Source: Cristatella mucedo
Taxonomy: Eukaryota > Bryozoa > Phylactolaemata > Cristatellidae
Assembly: GCA_009760855.2 (NCBI GenBank)
Contig: WPIO01000002.1
Coordinates: 1,577,501 to 1,641,500 of the forward strand
Length of the DNA: 64,000 nt
Reading direction: 5' to 3'
Within the stretch, counting starts at the first letter, position 1. Each line of letters begins with the position of its first letter. Position numbers and translations under genes: made by a program. This document shows, piece by piece, positions 1 to 50,899 of the stretch. The notes below the pieces were generated by a model that saw only the letters and a list, made by a program, of their open reading frames with translations, was not told the DNA's origin and did no database searches.

Positions 1-128
1 TGCAAAATTCAGCGAATATTTGATCTTGGACATCTTCTTGTATTAGAATAACAGATAATATGTAAAAGGATGAATTTATAGTGCTATTTTGGGTACATGT
101 AACTCAAAAAAACTCGCATGATTTGAAG

Positions 129-164
129 ATGATGTTGGCGGCTGCTAACAAGCACGAAGCAGCG
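129..164 (+). CDS. Candidate first coding exon of the CFAP119-like gene
   Basis: Two adjacent ATG codons (129 and 132) open a 12-codon stretch, alanine-rich, ending at a GCG|GTAAAA donor in phase 0, which is the phase needed to join the exon at 750. Nothing else supports it: there is no homology I can claim and the donor is only fair. The true first exon could lie outside the window. Confidence 0.25.
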
Positions 165-520
165 GTAAAAAAAGCAAAAGCGGTAGAGCAATCCCACTAA
201 TAGTCACTTGAACATTTTATTAAACTGAAGCACGGCGCGTTGACTTTATCTAGCAAAAAATAACCTTATCTTTTCCACAACCGACATGATTTGGGCCTCA
301 TAGATCGAATTCCCTACAGTCTCGCTACACTTAGTTACCAATCAAACGCCAGCTTTGGCAATACAAAACTTGGGCTCAGCTTTTCTAGTTCTTGACCCGC
401 TAATATAGTTCCTTACTCTTTCTTTGCCTAAGTTTGTAACGTGGCTAATACGGAAAGATTCAATCCCTTATGTCAGTAAACAGCTTGCCCGGCTTTCCGT
501 CGTGATCGCAGATTCTGATA

Positions 521-618
521 TTAATAATAATAATAATAATAATATTGCACTTGATAAAGCGCCCTCAGAGAACTTAATCTCTTTCTAGGCGCTTTACATT
601 TGCTGCAAAGTGATACGC
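521..618 (-). mobile_element. LINE 3' tail fragment (CR1/L2-type), with (AAT)n
   Basis: An (AAT)n run is followed by the conserved 3' hairpin of the local LINE (GATAAAGCGCCCTCAGAGAA and then TCTAGGCGCTTTACATTTGC). Orientation is minus, so the microsatellite is the element's 3' end. It is a short 5'-truncated copy upstream of the CFAP119 exons. Confidence 0.7.
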
Positions 619-749
619 AATAGAATATATTGTCCTAGGTGTTCAAAATTTGGTTGGTTTGATCAACTTTGTCGGCATTTTATTTCATAGTCATGGCCGC
701 TAGCTTCATTAGTCTACTGCATACATATATAGCAACTTTCTATTTCAGC

Positions 750-3700
750 CGAGGTCTCACAAAGCCAAGGTGTGCATATGGTGAGTACACTCGTAATTGA
801 TTTACATTCTGTTATTCTGTAATTTAGTTGAGTATTCCTAAAATTATGACTATTTTTAGGGGTGATTTAACCATTTCGGATCTTGATGCTATCTACGAAG
901 CCTCGTCTGCAGGTGAAATTAGAGAGTAAGTTAACCCGATCAAAACCTGTCCTCATTACTCGGATGATAATATTAACAATAAAAATAAGAATATGTCGTT
1001 TGTATTTTGCCCTAAGAGAACTAAAACACTATCTAGGCACTTAACAACTCACTTCAAGAGAATCAATAATAAAGGAATAGTGACATGCAATGAATCAAGC
1101 ATGCAAAAGCAAGCAAGTATCATTAAGTCGTATTATCATTAAGCTTCAGGAAGTTAGCAGCCATCTATTTAACAATGTGAGAAATTTATTAATAATGTGA
1201 GTGTATGTTAGTTTGGCCAAATCGGCTCCATGAATCCTTATTTCTGTATTTAAGGCAAATTTTAGCTGAATATAGCTCAAAACAACTTGACGATAGTTTT
1301 CCAAGAAGCGCACAATTATTAATGCAACGGCATGCCTTCACTGAATAGAATGTTCGCTTGATGAGGCTTAGTACAAAGAAAATAAATGCGTAAATGTCTT
1401 TTAACCGTACACATATATAGCTCGAGGTCGGTATAAAATAGGAGCAAACTCAGAAATTAGGTATGATGAAAGATCTGTAGCTGTAGGTGGGCGTGCATCT
1501 GCATTAACATTTGCTTTGCTAAAGGACTCGACGTTGAGCTCGGGAGTTTAAGCCAGCTCATGGCCTCCATATATTAAGCAAGCAGAGGCAGAAAGTAGCG
1601 ACAAAACAATTCTGATTCAGTTGCGGGTAGTGATATAAAATGGATAGTTGGTCGATTTATACATGCCGTGGGTAGGTATAGGCGATGATGAAACAATCGC
1701 GTATTCGGGCAAGAACGAAGGCTGAGAGGGCATAGGTTTGTATTTTGCGATGCCTAGCTAAAGAAGAAATGTGGTGTAACGAATAGCACGGTACAATGGG
1801 TGACAAATTTACTGTACATACTTGATACAGAAGCATTACCTACACACCAGTTAAATAAGCCGAGCCCTGAATTTTGTGCTCATTCATTCATTCATTGCAG
1901 TATACTAGCATCTGTTTTTGGATTGCAAATCGGGGATGCACCCGAGCTGCTTAAAGACTCGATACTATTGGATCTCTTTTACTACACTGTTCAGTTTGGA
2001 ATTGATAATGGATTCACCAAAGAGCAGACTTCAGCACTATTTTCGATGGTTAAGCGAACTCACGACATATGCACTGGTAAGTCTTTCAATAATGGCATGA
2101 TGCTACCCTCCCTACTTCAGCATGCAATGTATTAGGAAAGCCTGGGCGTGAGAATACTGGCTGCTCATGTTGATTTAATAGCTATGACTTCCCCCCTTGG
2201 ATATGGCAATGAAAAGATAAAAAGCTCTGCTCTACCGAGATTGACTGTGATAATGTCTTCATGAGATATATTCATACTTTAGATCTTGCCTTCCTTAACC
2301 TGTGCTTGTGCTGCTGCTAGTGTTTGTATCAGTCTTCAAGTTTGTCTATGCATAATGAGCATTTGATCGGACCCATTAGCTGAAGATATCTTGGCATATT
2401 TATTTGGGTCGATTTTAAACATTACTTAGTCACTCTAAAGTTACTTCTTTGCTAAAATACCTGTTCAATTTGTCAAAGCAGACACACTGCTGACACTGGG
2501 ATACATTGAGTCAGAGAGAGTGGTGATCTGCTTCATGAATGATATTCGCAGCCCACAGGGAAAGTTTCTAACCGAGCACAGGTCAAATAATACAAAGCTG
2601 ACAAGGCTAAGCAGGAGTACCAGCAGTAACAGCAGTAGCACTCGTGGCAGCACTGGCAGCAGTAGTAGCAGTATCACTGGCAGTAGCAACACTAGCAGCA
2701 CTAAGAGCAATAACTGGCGGAACTGAAAGCAGCAGTAGTAGCAGTGCCCCTGGCAGTAGCAGCACTAGCAGCACTGAGAGCAACACAACTGGCTGAACTG
2801 ACAGCAGCAGCACTGGCAGCAGTAGTAGCAGTAGCACTGGCAGCAGCAGCATTGGTAGCAGTAGCAGCAGTGGTACTCGCAGAAGCTCTAGAAGCAGAAC
2901 TGGCAACAGCACGAGTAGCAGCACTAGCAGCAGTTGCAGCAATACCAGAGCTGACAGCAGCAGCACTGGCAGCAGCAATAGCACCAGCAGTTTACCAACG
3001 AATAGGTGACTGCAAAGAGAGTTGCACAAAATCGGCCAGTTGCTCAAGCTATTAAAACTGGTATTGTTGTTTCACATCAACTTATGTACCAGCAATTTGT
3101 AATCACACACTGCATCACAATCACATCACTGCTACATGACTTTTTTAACTTGTCAGAGACTCCTTTCGGAAACGTCAACGAGAGTTTTGCTTTCTTCAAG
3201 GACATGCTATTGTGTCATTCGGTGAAGGTATGTAAGGAGCGATTCATCCATTTTGATGGAAATAGCAAAGATGCTAATTTTCCTACTTTGCTTTCTGCTG
3301 CTGATGGCAACCAGCTGAGTCAACACCAACTTATACGATTGCTTTTTCAGAGACCGCCATTCAGTATTGACCTCTTCAAGCCTGATCATGTCAAGATCAT
3401 AACGGAGTATGTTGTAACTACCTACTTCCGACATTTCAAAATGTACAAATACGTTTTCACACCACTCGTGAAGCTGGACTTGTCTATGACCTACGAAGGA
3501 GTGCCTGAACCACCTCAACTGTCGACTGCAGCAGGTGATACAGACGTGCAGCTTGATGAAGGTCGACTCATGTAATCAGGAGCACTTCTGCAACTCCCTT
3601 TCTAAGAATGTCGGTCCTTCGCGACTGCCTAATGCTCAGATAGCATGGCAGGCGGTATGCTTGCCACCTGAGAGATTCTACAGAGGTCAGCCCCCAACTA

Positions 3701-4270
3701 TGGGCACGGTACATGCTAATGTAATGTTCCTGCTTGGGCAGTTCTGGTCAGCCACTGCTAGGCTTCGCTGTGGAAGGGTGGTGGCCACGTAGCGATCGAG
3801 CATGGCTGTGCATGTTTACAGTGAAAGCCTCCCGTTTGCAGACGAAGGAGCTCGTGAGGTTTCACGATCACCCGAGGCCAAGATTGTGGAAGAAAGCGAA
3901 AAGAAAGACGAAGAGAAACAAATCAGTGAGTACCCACAGTGAGCGGCAGCAGCAGAAGCAGCACAGATAGCAGCAGAAGCTGCCGAGGCAGCAGAAAAGG
4001 CAGCAGCAGCTTGTTTTCGGCTGCCGAAGCTAGCGAGACATCCGTCCGTGCACCACCGCTGCTGCAGGCATAACGATGACGCCTGCCCAGCTGGAGCTTC
4101 ACGTGCTCATACAGAAGCAGCTAGAGGAGGAGGTGCAGAAGCTCAAGCTCAACGTGGAGGAGCAGCTCAGGGTGACCGATGAGGCGCTCAACCAGAAGCT
4201 GCAGAACCTGGAGGGTGGTGGCAGCGCTGGTGGAGTCGGCAACAGCAAGTCGGCGAAGAAGAAAAAATGA
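750..4270 (+). CDS. CFAP119: CFAP119-like (CCDC189) cilia- and flagella-associated protein, seven exons, 5' partial
   Basis: Exons 750-781, 860-925, 1901-2076, 3157-3227, 3351-3534, 3842-3925 and 4068-4270 join in one frame (271 codons plus TGA). Each junction has AG acceptors and GT donors whose phases match (2,2,1,0,1,1). The protein reads KVCIWGDLTISDLDA near the start, then a helical region (SILLDLFYYTVQFG, ALFSMVKRTHDIC), then TPFGNVNESFAFF, LLCHSV, RPPFSIDLF and TYFRHFKMYKYVFTP. I recognise the latter block as the conserved core of CFAP119/CCDC189, an axonemal protein needed for sperm flagella in mammals. The last two exons encode a charged coiled coil and a lysine-rich tail (SAKKKK). 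The donor at 3534 (G|GTGATA) is weak; reading through instead ends at 3575, which would give a protein without the coiled coil. The ATG lies upstream, perhaps at 129. Human-like length is about 330 residues, so little is missing. Confidence 0.75.
2600..2995. repeat. Imperfect AGC/AGT-type trinucleotide repeat in a CFAP119 intron
   Basis: About 400 bases made almost only of CAG, TAG, CAC and TGG-type triplets (GCAGTAGCAGCACTGGCAG variants), lying between the exons ending at 2076 and starting at 3157. Several frames are open simply because the triplets repeat: Ala/Leu-rich on one strand, Ser/Thr-rich on the other. I treat the open frames as repeat artefacts. Confidence 0.8.
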
Positions 4271-4691
4271 GCCGATCTGACTCGATGAATGCATGGAAGG
4301 GGCGAGAGCTACCCACACGCCGCACGCTCGAGCTCGACTGCCCAGCGAGCACGCTCTGCGCAGCTGCGATTTTGCTCGCTGGCTCGAGGCCGGCTCGGGT
4401 GCAGCAGCAGCCACTCTTTTCAACAGGACATGCTCCCGTTGTGTAGCTCTTGAGCAGCTAAAAAACGGTGTGAGACTCGGAATGCTGCCTGCATATCTTT
4501 TGCAGCCATTTCAGCCTGCCAAAGTGACTTTGCATCTGCAGCTGCAGCAGAAGGCATGGCCCCCTTTAGCCTCCAGTGGAGCATCATGCCTGAGGCTCGG
4601 CTACGGCATATGTCACATGTACTACAGGACATGTATATATTATAAGATGTGAGTATACGCTGTGTACAGCTAGGTAAACTAAGGAAATGGC

Positions 4692-4775
4692 AATAATAAT
4701 AATAATATATTTTTATAGCGCCCTCGGAGAACTCAATTTCTTTCTAGGCACTCTGCATTTGCTGGCGATACGGCT
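4692..4775 (-). mobile_element. LINE 3' tail fragment
   Basis: (AAT)n followed by TATAGCGCCCTCGGAGAACT and TTCTAGGCACTCTGCATTTG, the same hairpin tail as the other LINE copies in the window, inverted. Confidence 0.65.
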
Positions 4776-5104
4776 CAGTTCACTTTTGCTGCTCAAGTAT
4801 CCTTAACTTATGGTAGATGAAAAATTCCTGTGACACTCCTGTTAGTGGGAACCTAGCAAAACCAAAAAGAATGCAATGCATGAATTGAGTATATGAATTG
4901 TGAGCATACTTGTGATACGTTGGTGCTGAACGGCTTGAAGGCATAACCACAGTTCAAGCTCCTTTATGATAAAATCAGGTCGGATTTTAACGACAGCTGC
5001 ATTCGGAGGGGTTGCCTTCAATAGGATCGGCACGAATAGGCTTTGAGGTGTACTGCTTAAATATTCAAAGAAAAAATACGATCGCCGTTTGTTTGATGTA
5101 ATTA

Positions 5105-5405
5105 CAAATTAGGATAGCTGAGTCAGGAAGGCAGTCGAGGAAGTGAGTAGCATGGCGGTAGCAGTTCAAGATGGCTGGAAAGGCTGTGACAGTCGGCAGG
5201 AGAATAAATGTAGTGATTAAGAATTGTGGAAGAGATTTCCACAGTCTAGGACATCAAGAGCAAAAGATACTGTCACCAGCGGTGTTCAAGTAAAGGAATA
5301 GAACAGCTCACTTATTGTCCATAGAGAACTTCAAGGCACAAGGAGGTTCTGAAACTGGTGCAGTAATGCTTATGCAATAACAGACAAACCGGTCACCAGC
5401 ACAGG
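5105..5405 (+). repeat. Dispersed repeat family 'C', partial copy
   Basis: Matches the copies at 11258, 44168, 48630 and 62920 over blocks such as AGTGAGTAGCATGGCGGTAG, TTCCACAGTCTAGGAC and TTATTGTCC. No coding frame. Family identity unknown; fuller copies elsewhere end in the LINE-type hairpin tail. Confidence 0.6.
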
Positions 5406-5933
5406 CAGATAAAAAGTCTGATCCATACACTAGAATTTAATTGTTGCACAGGTCAATGGTCCTTCGGAATAAATGGGACGCATCGTACCATTTGACTGAA
5501 GCCAAATACATCAACCACCGTGTCACGTCTGTACGCGTGCGCCAAAAAGACGCCTGATTTGTGGTCAACTGCACCACGCGATGCATCATGCACTCACAAT
5601 TTGCTAAGACAATGATAGCAATTGCAATAAAAAAAAAAGAGTAGACACCCTGTGGCTCAATGAATTCCCTTGACACACTCAATAATCAAGTTGCTAGCAC
5701 TGTGCCAGCCATCAGAGTGAAAAGACAGCTGCTCAAGAATTAGCACGTAAATCGATTGATTACTGTTAGTGCTGCTGCCATCACTGCTGCCAAAGACTAA
5801 GGATGCAAGCAAAGTAAAGTGAAGTTGGAGAATTTAAAAGCAGCTTTGAAACTAGCCGTGCTCTTTGGGCATTGCAGAATGTCGTGTGACACATTGCCAT
5901 ATGCCGTGAAACATCAATACCCTGCAACTCCAT

Positions 5934-25138
<19,205 letters not shown>

Positions 25139-25143
25139 ATTGT

Positions 25144-28100
25144 CTGCAAAGATGAGGCTGTCATGCAACTTCGAGCCATCAGTCAGAAGAGGATTACGAG
25201 CAGCAATACACTGCCAAGGTCGGCCACGAAGTCATTTTTGCTGCAGGGTAAAAAAAAAGCTGCATAGCTCCTAGACCTTTTGCAGTATCACTTAAAAAAT
25301 CCCAAAACCATTTCATCAGCAAAACACAAAGATTCTCGGAAAAGCCTTGCAAAAGTTAGGAAAAAGTTGCCCAATAGGCAGTCAATTGCTCATAACCACT
25401 GGTGCCACCACACAGTATCATTTGCTTCTACGTTCACTGCGATAAGCTGCCCTGAAGCACAGCATAAGATTATGGGGAGATAATGCACAGTAACTGTCTT
25501 AGTGCTAAAATTACCATGTAGAATATTCTGTCAGACTTGCAAATGTTAGATGGTGCTCTGTTAATCAGAAAGCAATAAACAGTTACATTCCTTCAGCACA
25601 TCAGGCATCCTCACTTCTCTCACACTTGGTGTCTCAAGATCAAACCAGTAATAGAAAAGGTTAAATCGATCATCCTTTAACCGGAAACGGGCATTACAAA
25701 CCCTTCCAGCGCTTTCTACAAGCATCAAGAACATCATGCTGAAAAGACCTCGTGTACTTCTGCCACGACTATAACCGTATATCGAACTCGGTCAGATTCA
25801 ACTAAAAAAGAAATAACGGGCAGAAACTTACGACGCAGCCATCTGCACACAGGCCCTGAGTGAAGACCAGAGTGCGAAGCTCTCGCTAAAAGGCTCAGAT
25901 GGGGCTGATCAAGCGACACCAACAGAATCTGTGAGCCGCTGGCCCACCAGCACATCTGGCCTCGACACCGCACCTCCACAAAAAAGCCAATGGGTGCGCC
26001 TGCATATTTCTTAGCCAGAAGCTCGAGCTTAAAACAGGAGACACCATGTCCGATACTCCGTCTCGGCAGCTGACGACAGGAAAGATACAACAAGTGGTCA
26101 CTCAGTTGTTATCACGCCGAACTGGTCATACTGTCTAATGCCAAACAAATTTCGTACAGAATATATCTTTCAAACCACATACACGAAATATACTGCATGA
26201 TCGTCAGTGCTTTGCCTTTCTGTGGAGGGCTGTAACAGCTTAAGTATCTAGGGCTGAGGACGAGATCGCGGCAGAGCAGCCGACCGAATTCCCGCTTGAT
26301 CCACGAGCAGCCTGCTCACCTTGGCTAATCGACGGTCGCAATTTGTAGCTTAACTAACAACACCGTTTCAATGCATCAAGAATTGCTGAATTAGAACTAG
26401 AACAGCAGCCCAAAATGAGCGACCATCGACGGTCTACCAAGCTACTTAGCGCCCCGGAAGTCAATGGGAGCGGCTAGCCGCATGTGACCGGACGCTACCT
26501 TCCCATTCAGCCAAATGTGGGCGGGCGCCTTCCTCTGGCAGAGTCTGATTTTCGTGACGAGATATAATACTACCCATACATTTGTTATAGCGCCTTCGGA
26601 AAACTCAATCTCTGTCTAGGCACTTTAAATTTGCTGTAAAGGAGCATGATCGAATAATTAGCGGTAGCATGCTCAATGAACAACAAAGCATAACTTGGGT
26701 AGAGGTGACACGCATAGGGTCAGCATGCAAATATGAAGAGTGGCAGCGTGCACAGTGTCAGCACGCATAAGCACACATCATCGTGACATTTCCATGCATA
26801 GTAAATTAATGCTCGTTTTCCTATAATGCCATCTAGAATGTAAAATAGTTACAGCTTCCTCCAATTTACCTCCTCGACCATCCTATCCATGACCATCCTA
26901 TCCATGACCTCCTCGTAATTCCTCGTAATAGTTACAATTCCTTTCCATAATGCTTCGTGTACATAGCTGACGCCCAGTGAGCCCTTGCTCCTCTCCTTTT
27001 GTGCTCCGACCAAATGCTGACGAAATGCTGCGGAAAAGCCAATCAATCCAATCGCCGGAAGCTTCCCTCGAAGCGGCTCCGGCTTAGTAGTTTTTCTTTG
27101 CATGCAGCTCAATTGGTTGCCCGCCAACCAACGTGCTCAGAGTGACGCTATCGTACACACACACACACACATACACACAAACAAACTTAGAGGTACACTG
27201 TATATGCGTATTTACCTGTACGTACGCATATCTTTATCAAGAATTCTTCAAGCTGAAGTTGAGGTCGAGCGTGTTACACAGCATGAAGATACGGCATAAT
27301 AAGAATAAAAATGCTTATAGGGAGCAGCAACCGGCATTCGTAGTAGCAGCACAGTTTCAATTCTTATTCTTCTAATGTCCTCCATATGCTCGAACAAAGG
27401 ACATCGTCTGAAAAAACTAAATGCTTTTTTTAGGCAGCATGAACTACAAGGCGTCTTGGCAGGTGGTCATCCGGTGTGAGAGCGTATGTTATAAGCTTCG
27501 TGACGTCGCTACTCCAGCTTGTTGTCGCGAAAGGAGTATTTTAAATGAATCTGAAATATGCCTTTGCGGCTTCATGAGTGTATCAGTTATGGTTTAGGTG
27601 CTTGTTTTGAGACGCCAATCGCAGGGAGGCTGAATAGACTTGCCAGACACCAAGCTTTACAGTAAGTCCCTTTAGGACATTCTTAAAGGCGGGGGTCCCC
27701 TCAAGCTGGCCCCACATTCACTAAGCTACCATGTAGCAGGAGGCATAAGACACAGTTTCACAGTGCTAAAGCAATTTTATTTTGTGTCGTCCTAGACCTG
27801 GCTAGTTACTGAGATACTGCCTAGATCACGAGCAACAGGACAATTTTTCCTCCTTCGGATAATACGCAAGTTCCTAAGCAATTTGTATTCCTATCAGTTA
27901 CTAAATATATTTAAGGAAAGAGACGTTTGGCCAATTATAGAAAGTCAAGGCCAGAAATGCGAAAGTAAAACCACTCGTTAACACAGCAGAAACCTTTACA
28001 GCTGCAGGTCATAGCATGATGGTCTGCCCAAGATTACTTGTATAACCAGCAGATTCGCGGTTCGCAACCCATTAGAATGTGAAACCGAGAGCATTTTATC

Positions 28101-28757
28101 GTCCGACGTCTGACTTGATAATCGAGTTTCTCAAAACGTCGGAGCGGCTACCGATTTGATTAGCGGGTTAACAGATTTTATGTAAACGCCACCTACGGTG
28201 TATCTCACATGACTGATGATAGACCTAGCACGACATTGTACTTGATGAACATATATTGTTAATTTGGAAAAGTAAGATCTACCCTTAGGTAACTGCATCT
28301 GTGCCCAACGCATATCTGCTTTTTCCATGCCCTTGTACATTTAGAGTGCCTAGCGCCGTTTCACCTATCGCTGGTAATATGAGCAGGATCAGGATTGAAA
28401 CCATCCGGAAACCTAGCGATCTGATCACCATACCATAAAAATTAGAACAGTTTTGATCGTAGGTCCTTCACACCGATAGATATAGATTCCATTCAAAACT
28501 TCTGCTCAACAAATCGGGCATTCCGGGGCACAATGTCATTCGAATACGAGGTACCACTGGGTCTACCCAATGGGAGTGGCACTTCCAGCAGACCGCGGGT
28601 AGTACGGCATTGTGGGTAAGCTCGGTTACAGCTAACTTTCTTTTTCTCTTTTGCTTCCTGTGCTGTCGGTGCTTCCTCCGCCTTCCCTGTGTAATGGACC
28701 GCTTTACTACTGATTCTCACTAGTCTTCTTTCCTGAATCCGTCTCGCTGCTATTGGA
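25144..28757. other. Divergent intergenic spacer between SSUH2-like and FAM120-like genes
   Basis: The two genes point away from each other, with ATG codons 3.6 kb apart, so both promoters should lie here; I could place neither start site. The spacer contains an inverted LINE 3' end (26565-26790), a short (CA)n at 27156-27180 and several short open frames without recognisable homology. Confidence 0.6.
26565..26790 (-). mobile_element. LINE 3'UTR and tail
   Basis: TATAGCGCCTTCGGAAAACT, TCTAGGCACTTTAAATTTGC, then TAGGGTCAGCATGCAAATA and ACAGTGTCAGCACGCATAAG, the 3'UTR signature of the local LINE, inverted. Confidence 0.75.
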
Positions 28758-47465
<18,708 letters not shown>

Positions 47466-48420
47466 TTCGACCATCGGCGAGGCCTGCACCCCGGCTTACC
47501 TGCGGGGGACCTGTGCGACGATGACGACGCCACGTTTGCCGCCACATTGGAGCAGAGTTACAGCTAGTCGGCTTGTCTTCGTGCACAGCACGGCGGTCCT
47601 CGAGTGTGCCGGCTATGCAAAGACCGTGCGCAGTGCCTCGGTGGCTTCACCTACCGTCGGGAGCTGCTCGTTTAGGCGGCATAACACGCAGAAATCAACA
47701 GACACCGGTATTCCATTTGAGCAGTGCTGATGCAGCCCCGACAGAATAATGATTTATATATTTTTTTTATAAGCGTTGTTGGCATCGTGAGGAAAGGTTG
47801 CCAGGATTTTCTGGCACCTGCGCTCTCACCTGTTGTGAGAAGAGAGGAGAAATGTTTCCTTTAGGCAATATTTATTTTTGAGACGTTTGTTGATGTTGAT
47901 TGGTCCAGCACTGGGTTTTTAGAAATGAGCTGTTTCTTTGTGAGAGCGGACTGTTTCAAAAGTAGGATTGCTTGGGTGTGAACTGCAGGGTTCTTTCGAA
48001 CTGTAGCTTCTTGTTAACGATGCCTGAAACCGTCATTTGGAATTTCCTGTTTGCGTTTTCATCTTCCGAGAAAAGATTTTTCTCTCCCTTTTCTTCCCCC
48101 TCTAAGCGTGCATGCTAACGACCCCTGTAAGCAAGCTTGCATTCTGTTCTGGACACGTGTAGTGAAGGCACTTGCTAATTCACTGCCTTCGGCTTTTGCG
48201 TTTGGCCGCAGTATCTGTGGCTGTCTGCCCAGCTGATGCTCTGTAAATTATGCTGTCCCTGCTGGTGCAATCTTCCTGTTTGTAACGATTTACTGTGCTA
48301 CTTTTTTGTCTTCAAAATGAGGTTAATTGCTGCTCATATTAAACTTGCTGTGAAATGAAGGCTGGTCATCATTGAATGAGACAAGTTTGCTCATAGTGCT
48401 GGAACTAGAATTGTTTTGAG

Positions 48421-48426
48421 AATAAA
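48421..48426 (+). promoter_or_regulatory. Likely poly(A) signal of the FAM120-like gene
   Basis: AATAAA about 956 bases after the TAG at 47463-47465, in T/G-rich sequence (GTTTTGAGAATAAATGTTTG). It is the first canonical hexamer I see on this strand after the stop. Confidence 0.55.
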
Positions 48427-48629
48427 TGTTTGACAGGAAAAAACTCACTGCCTATTGGCCTGCGATACTTTACCTCGTATCGTGCATCAACCATAACACT
48501 GCCTACCCTTGGTGTGCTTGCAGCTGTGAGGACAAAATAGTAATATGCATGATATTAATAGTCATGAGGTTACACATCAGTTCTATAAGGTCGTCGCTGT
48601 TTTACTGTTTAGTAATTTAGTAACTGCTT

Positions 48630-49300
48630 TTTTATCTTTGTCTGTAACTCCACAAAGCCATAAAGATAAAGTGGGTGTTATGCAGGAGAATTTTCTATAG
48701 CCACTCAAAGCCTAAGCGGTTTTTTGGTATGCATTCGGTAGCCAGCAGACTTAATCTCACACAGCAGAGAGAAAGTGAGAAGCATAGCTGAGTCAGGGGC
48801 ATTTGAGGTAGTGAGTAGCATAGCAGTAGCAGCTCAGGACAGTTGGAAAGGATGTGCCACAGTCGGCCACAGGAGATCTGGGTGTCGTTATGTAAGAATT
48901 ATGGAAGTGAATTCCACAGTCTAGGACCTGTTGAGCAAAAGCTTCTTGTAGCATGGTCTTTTAAGCAGAGGAGTGGAAAAGCTAATTTATTGTCCACAGA
49001 GGACATGTGGCACGAGGAGGCTGATACTGGTGCACCAATTGGCTAGGTACAAAGAAGCCAAGCAGTGGCAGGCCTTGTGGGTCAACATATGAACTTTACT
49101 CTGTATCTGTTGATCAACCATCGAAGCTCCATCTGCAAAAGAAACACTTGTCAAACCTCAGGGATTTATTAACAAGCCTTGCAACCATATTCATCACCAG
49201 CTGCAGTGGCCTTGTGGCTTTTCGGTATTCCTTTTCAGCATATGTGAAATGATTAGTTGGAGATTTTATTCTCGTTGGGTTCTATGTAAAATTACATATA
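48630..49300 (+). repeat. Dispersed repeat family 'C', fullest copy
   Basis: Starts TTTGTCTGTAACTCCACAAA and runs through CACTCAAAGCCTAAGCGG, TAGCCAGCAGACTTAATCTC, TTCCACAGTCTAGGACCTG and GCTAATTTATTGTCCACAG. It ends with GCATATGTGAAATGATTAG and a decayed hairpin tail of the LINE/SINE type. About 670 bases, no convincing ORF. Unclassified, possibly a long non-autonomous retroelement. Confidence 0.65.
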
Positions 49301-49639
49301 TTGGATGCTGTACCCTCGGTCGGTCTACCGAGCTCACACTCTTTTGTCCTTCGGTAGTCCTAGCATGGGCTGGAGTCTAGCAACCTGAAAGATCGTATAT
49401 GAACATTTGAGCACACCTGCTGAGCTACGTCTAAGCTTGCATTATTGCGAACACACCTGCTTCCTTACGTTAAAGAGTGCTTTGGTAGCATGACTACCCT
49501 TCCCTGACTAAGACTTATTGGGGCGTCGACAGCTGCCTTGCCAAGTCTAAGATTGTGCAAGTCTCCTGTTTTGGAGCAGAAATAACAAGTTCTCGTAGTT
49601 AGTGACGATCGGTTACCATGTGGACATGACAGTTCAAGG

Positions 49640-50665
49640 CTTTCTTAAATTGAGTGATGATAAAAATAACTTTCTTAAATTGAATAATAAAATCAACTTA
49701 AAAGTTATAGGCAAACCAAGTACGGTTGAGAATTGGAAAGATTAATGCTCACAATCGGCTCTACCAGCATTTCTCCTGTTGAATTTGCACGAAATTTTGG
49801 TCTCATGTTCCAAAGTGACCTTTCTTCAGACGACCACATCAGCTCCACAACTAAATGTGCCTACTTTCAGTTACATAACATTGCTAAAATTCGGGCTTGT
49901 TTAGACAGAGATACCGCATCTAAAATTGGTCAATGCATTTGTGACATCCCGTCTTGACTTCTGTGACTTACTGCTTGCTAGTCTACCGACCTGTGCAATC
50001 AGGCTTACAGCTGGTGCAAATCTCTGCCTGCAGCTAGGCTTGTCTGTCGTGAGCGTCAGAGTTGCCACATCACACCACTTCTCGCCGACCTGCACTGGCT
50101 CCCACACCACTTCTCGCCGACCTGCACTGGCTCCCAGTCAAGCAACGAATCGGCTTCAAGGTTTTCTCACTCACTTTTAGGTCCTTTCATTCTTTGGCTC
50201 AAGCCTACCTAACAGTTCTACTCTTCCTCCAGGCTAGGCATCATTACACCTGCTTTTCGGAATCTGATTGTTTACCTATACCTTGTACAAACCTTTAGAG
50301 ACCGTGTTTTTAGTTCGCATGCTCCTAGAGCCTGGAACTCACTTCCGACCTGTGTCACGACACCTCATGACTTGTCCACATTTAAAAAGAAATTAAAAAC
50401 GCACCTATTTATCACAGCATTTAGTGGGTCGCTGAGATTCTTCTTTTATGTGCATATGCGTGCTAACACTGTGCATGCTGCAACTAACCAAACTTGCATG
50501 CCGACCCTGTGCATGTCACTCCTAACCATGTTATTGATGTTGTTTATCAAGCATGATACCACTCACCATTCGATCGTGTTTCCTTTGCAGCAAATGTAAA
50601 GCATCTAGAAAGAGATTGAGTTATGTGAGGGCACTATATCAAGTGTATTATTATTATTACTATTA
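49640..50665 (+). mobile_element. LINE copy, RT C-terminus, 3'UTR and (ATT)n tail
   Basis: Broken frames match the copy at 34986 (SPVEFARNFGLMFQSDLSSD, FVTSRLDFCDLLLASLP, LHWLPVKQRIGFK). A 32-base direct duplication occurs at 50071-50134. The 3'UTR, the hairpin GCAAATGTAAAGCATCTAG and an ATT tail complete it. Confidence 0.85.
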
Positions 50666-50899
50666 TTGTGACCAATTACATTGGTTCATGCACATTGTTC
50701 ATTAAAACATTAGCGATCTTGACCTATGTGATCGCCGGACGTCAGCAGACTTACACAAGAAAAGGTAGGCAGCACAGCATACACGAGGAAGTATACCAAC
50801 TTGAAAAACCCGAACTTCTATCTGTGCACTCAGTCTTTATAACTTCCATCATTTTTCACCGTTGCAAGTGGTATCGCTAGTGATACTGCGAATGCTGAC

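Larger units (their letters stand above)
4271..5933. other. Convergent intergenic spacer between CFAP119-like and SSUH2-like genes
   Basis: Both genes end toward this spacer. It holds a LINE tail (4692-4775) and a dispersed repeat (5105-5405). No clear AATAAA can be assigned to either gene: those at 5204 and 5468 are on the plus strand, and the first lies inside the repeat. Confidence 0.6.

Noticed and set aside
5437-5682. 81-codon minus-strand ORF near the SSUH2 3' end
   Set aside because: The SSUH2 terminal exon was found at 5934-6083 with its own stop; this ORF matches nothing I recognise.
25734-26101. 119-codon minus-strand ORF upstream of SSUH2
   Set aside because: No family resemblance and no supporting splice phase; could be chance or 5'UTR.
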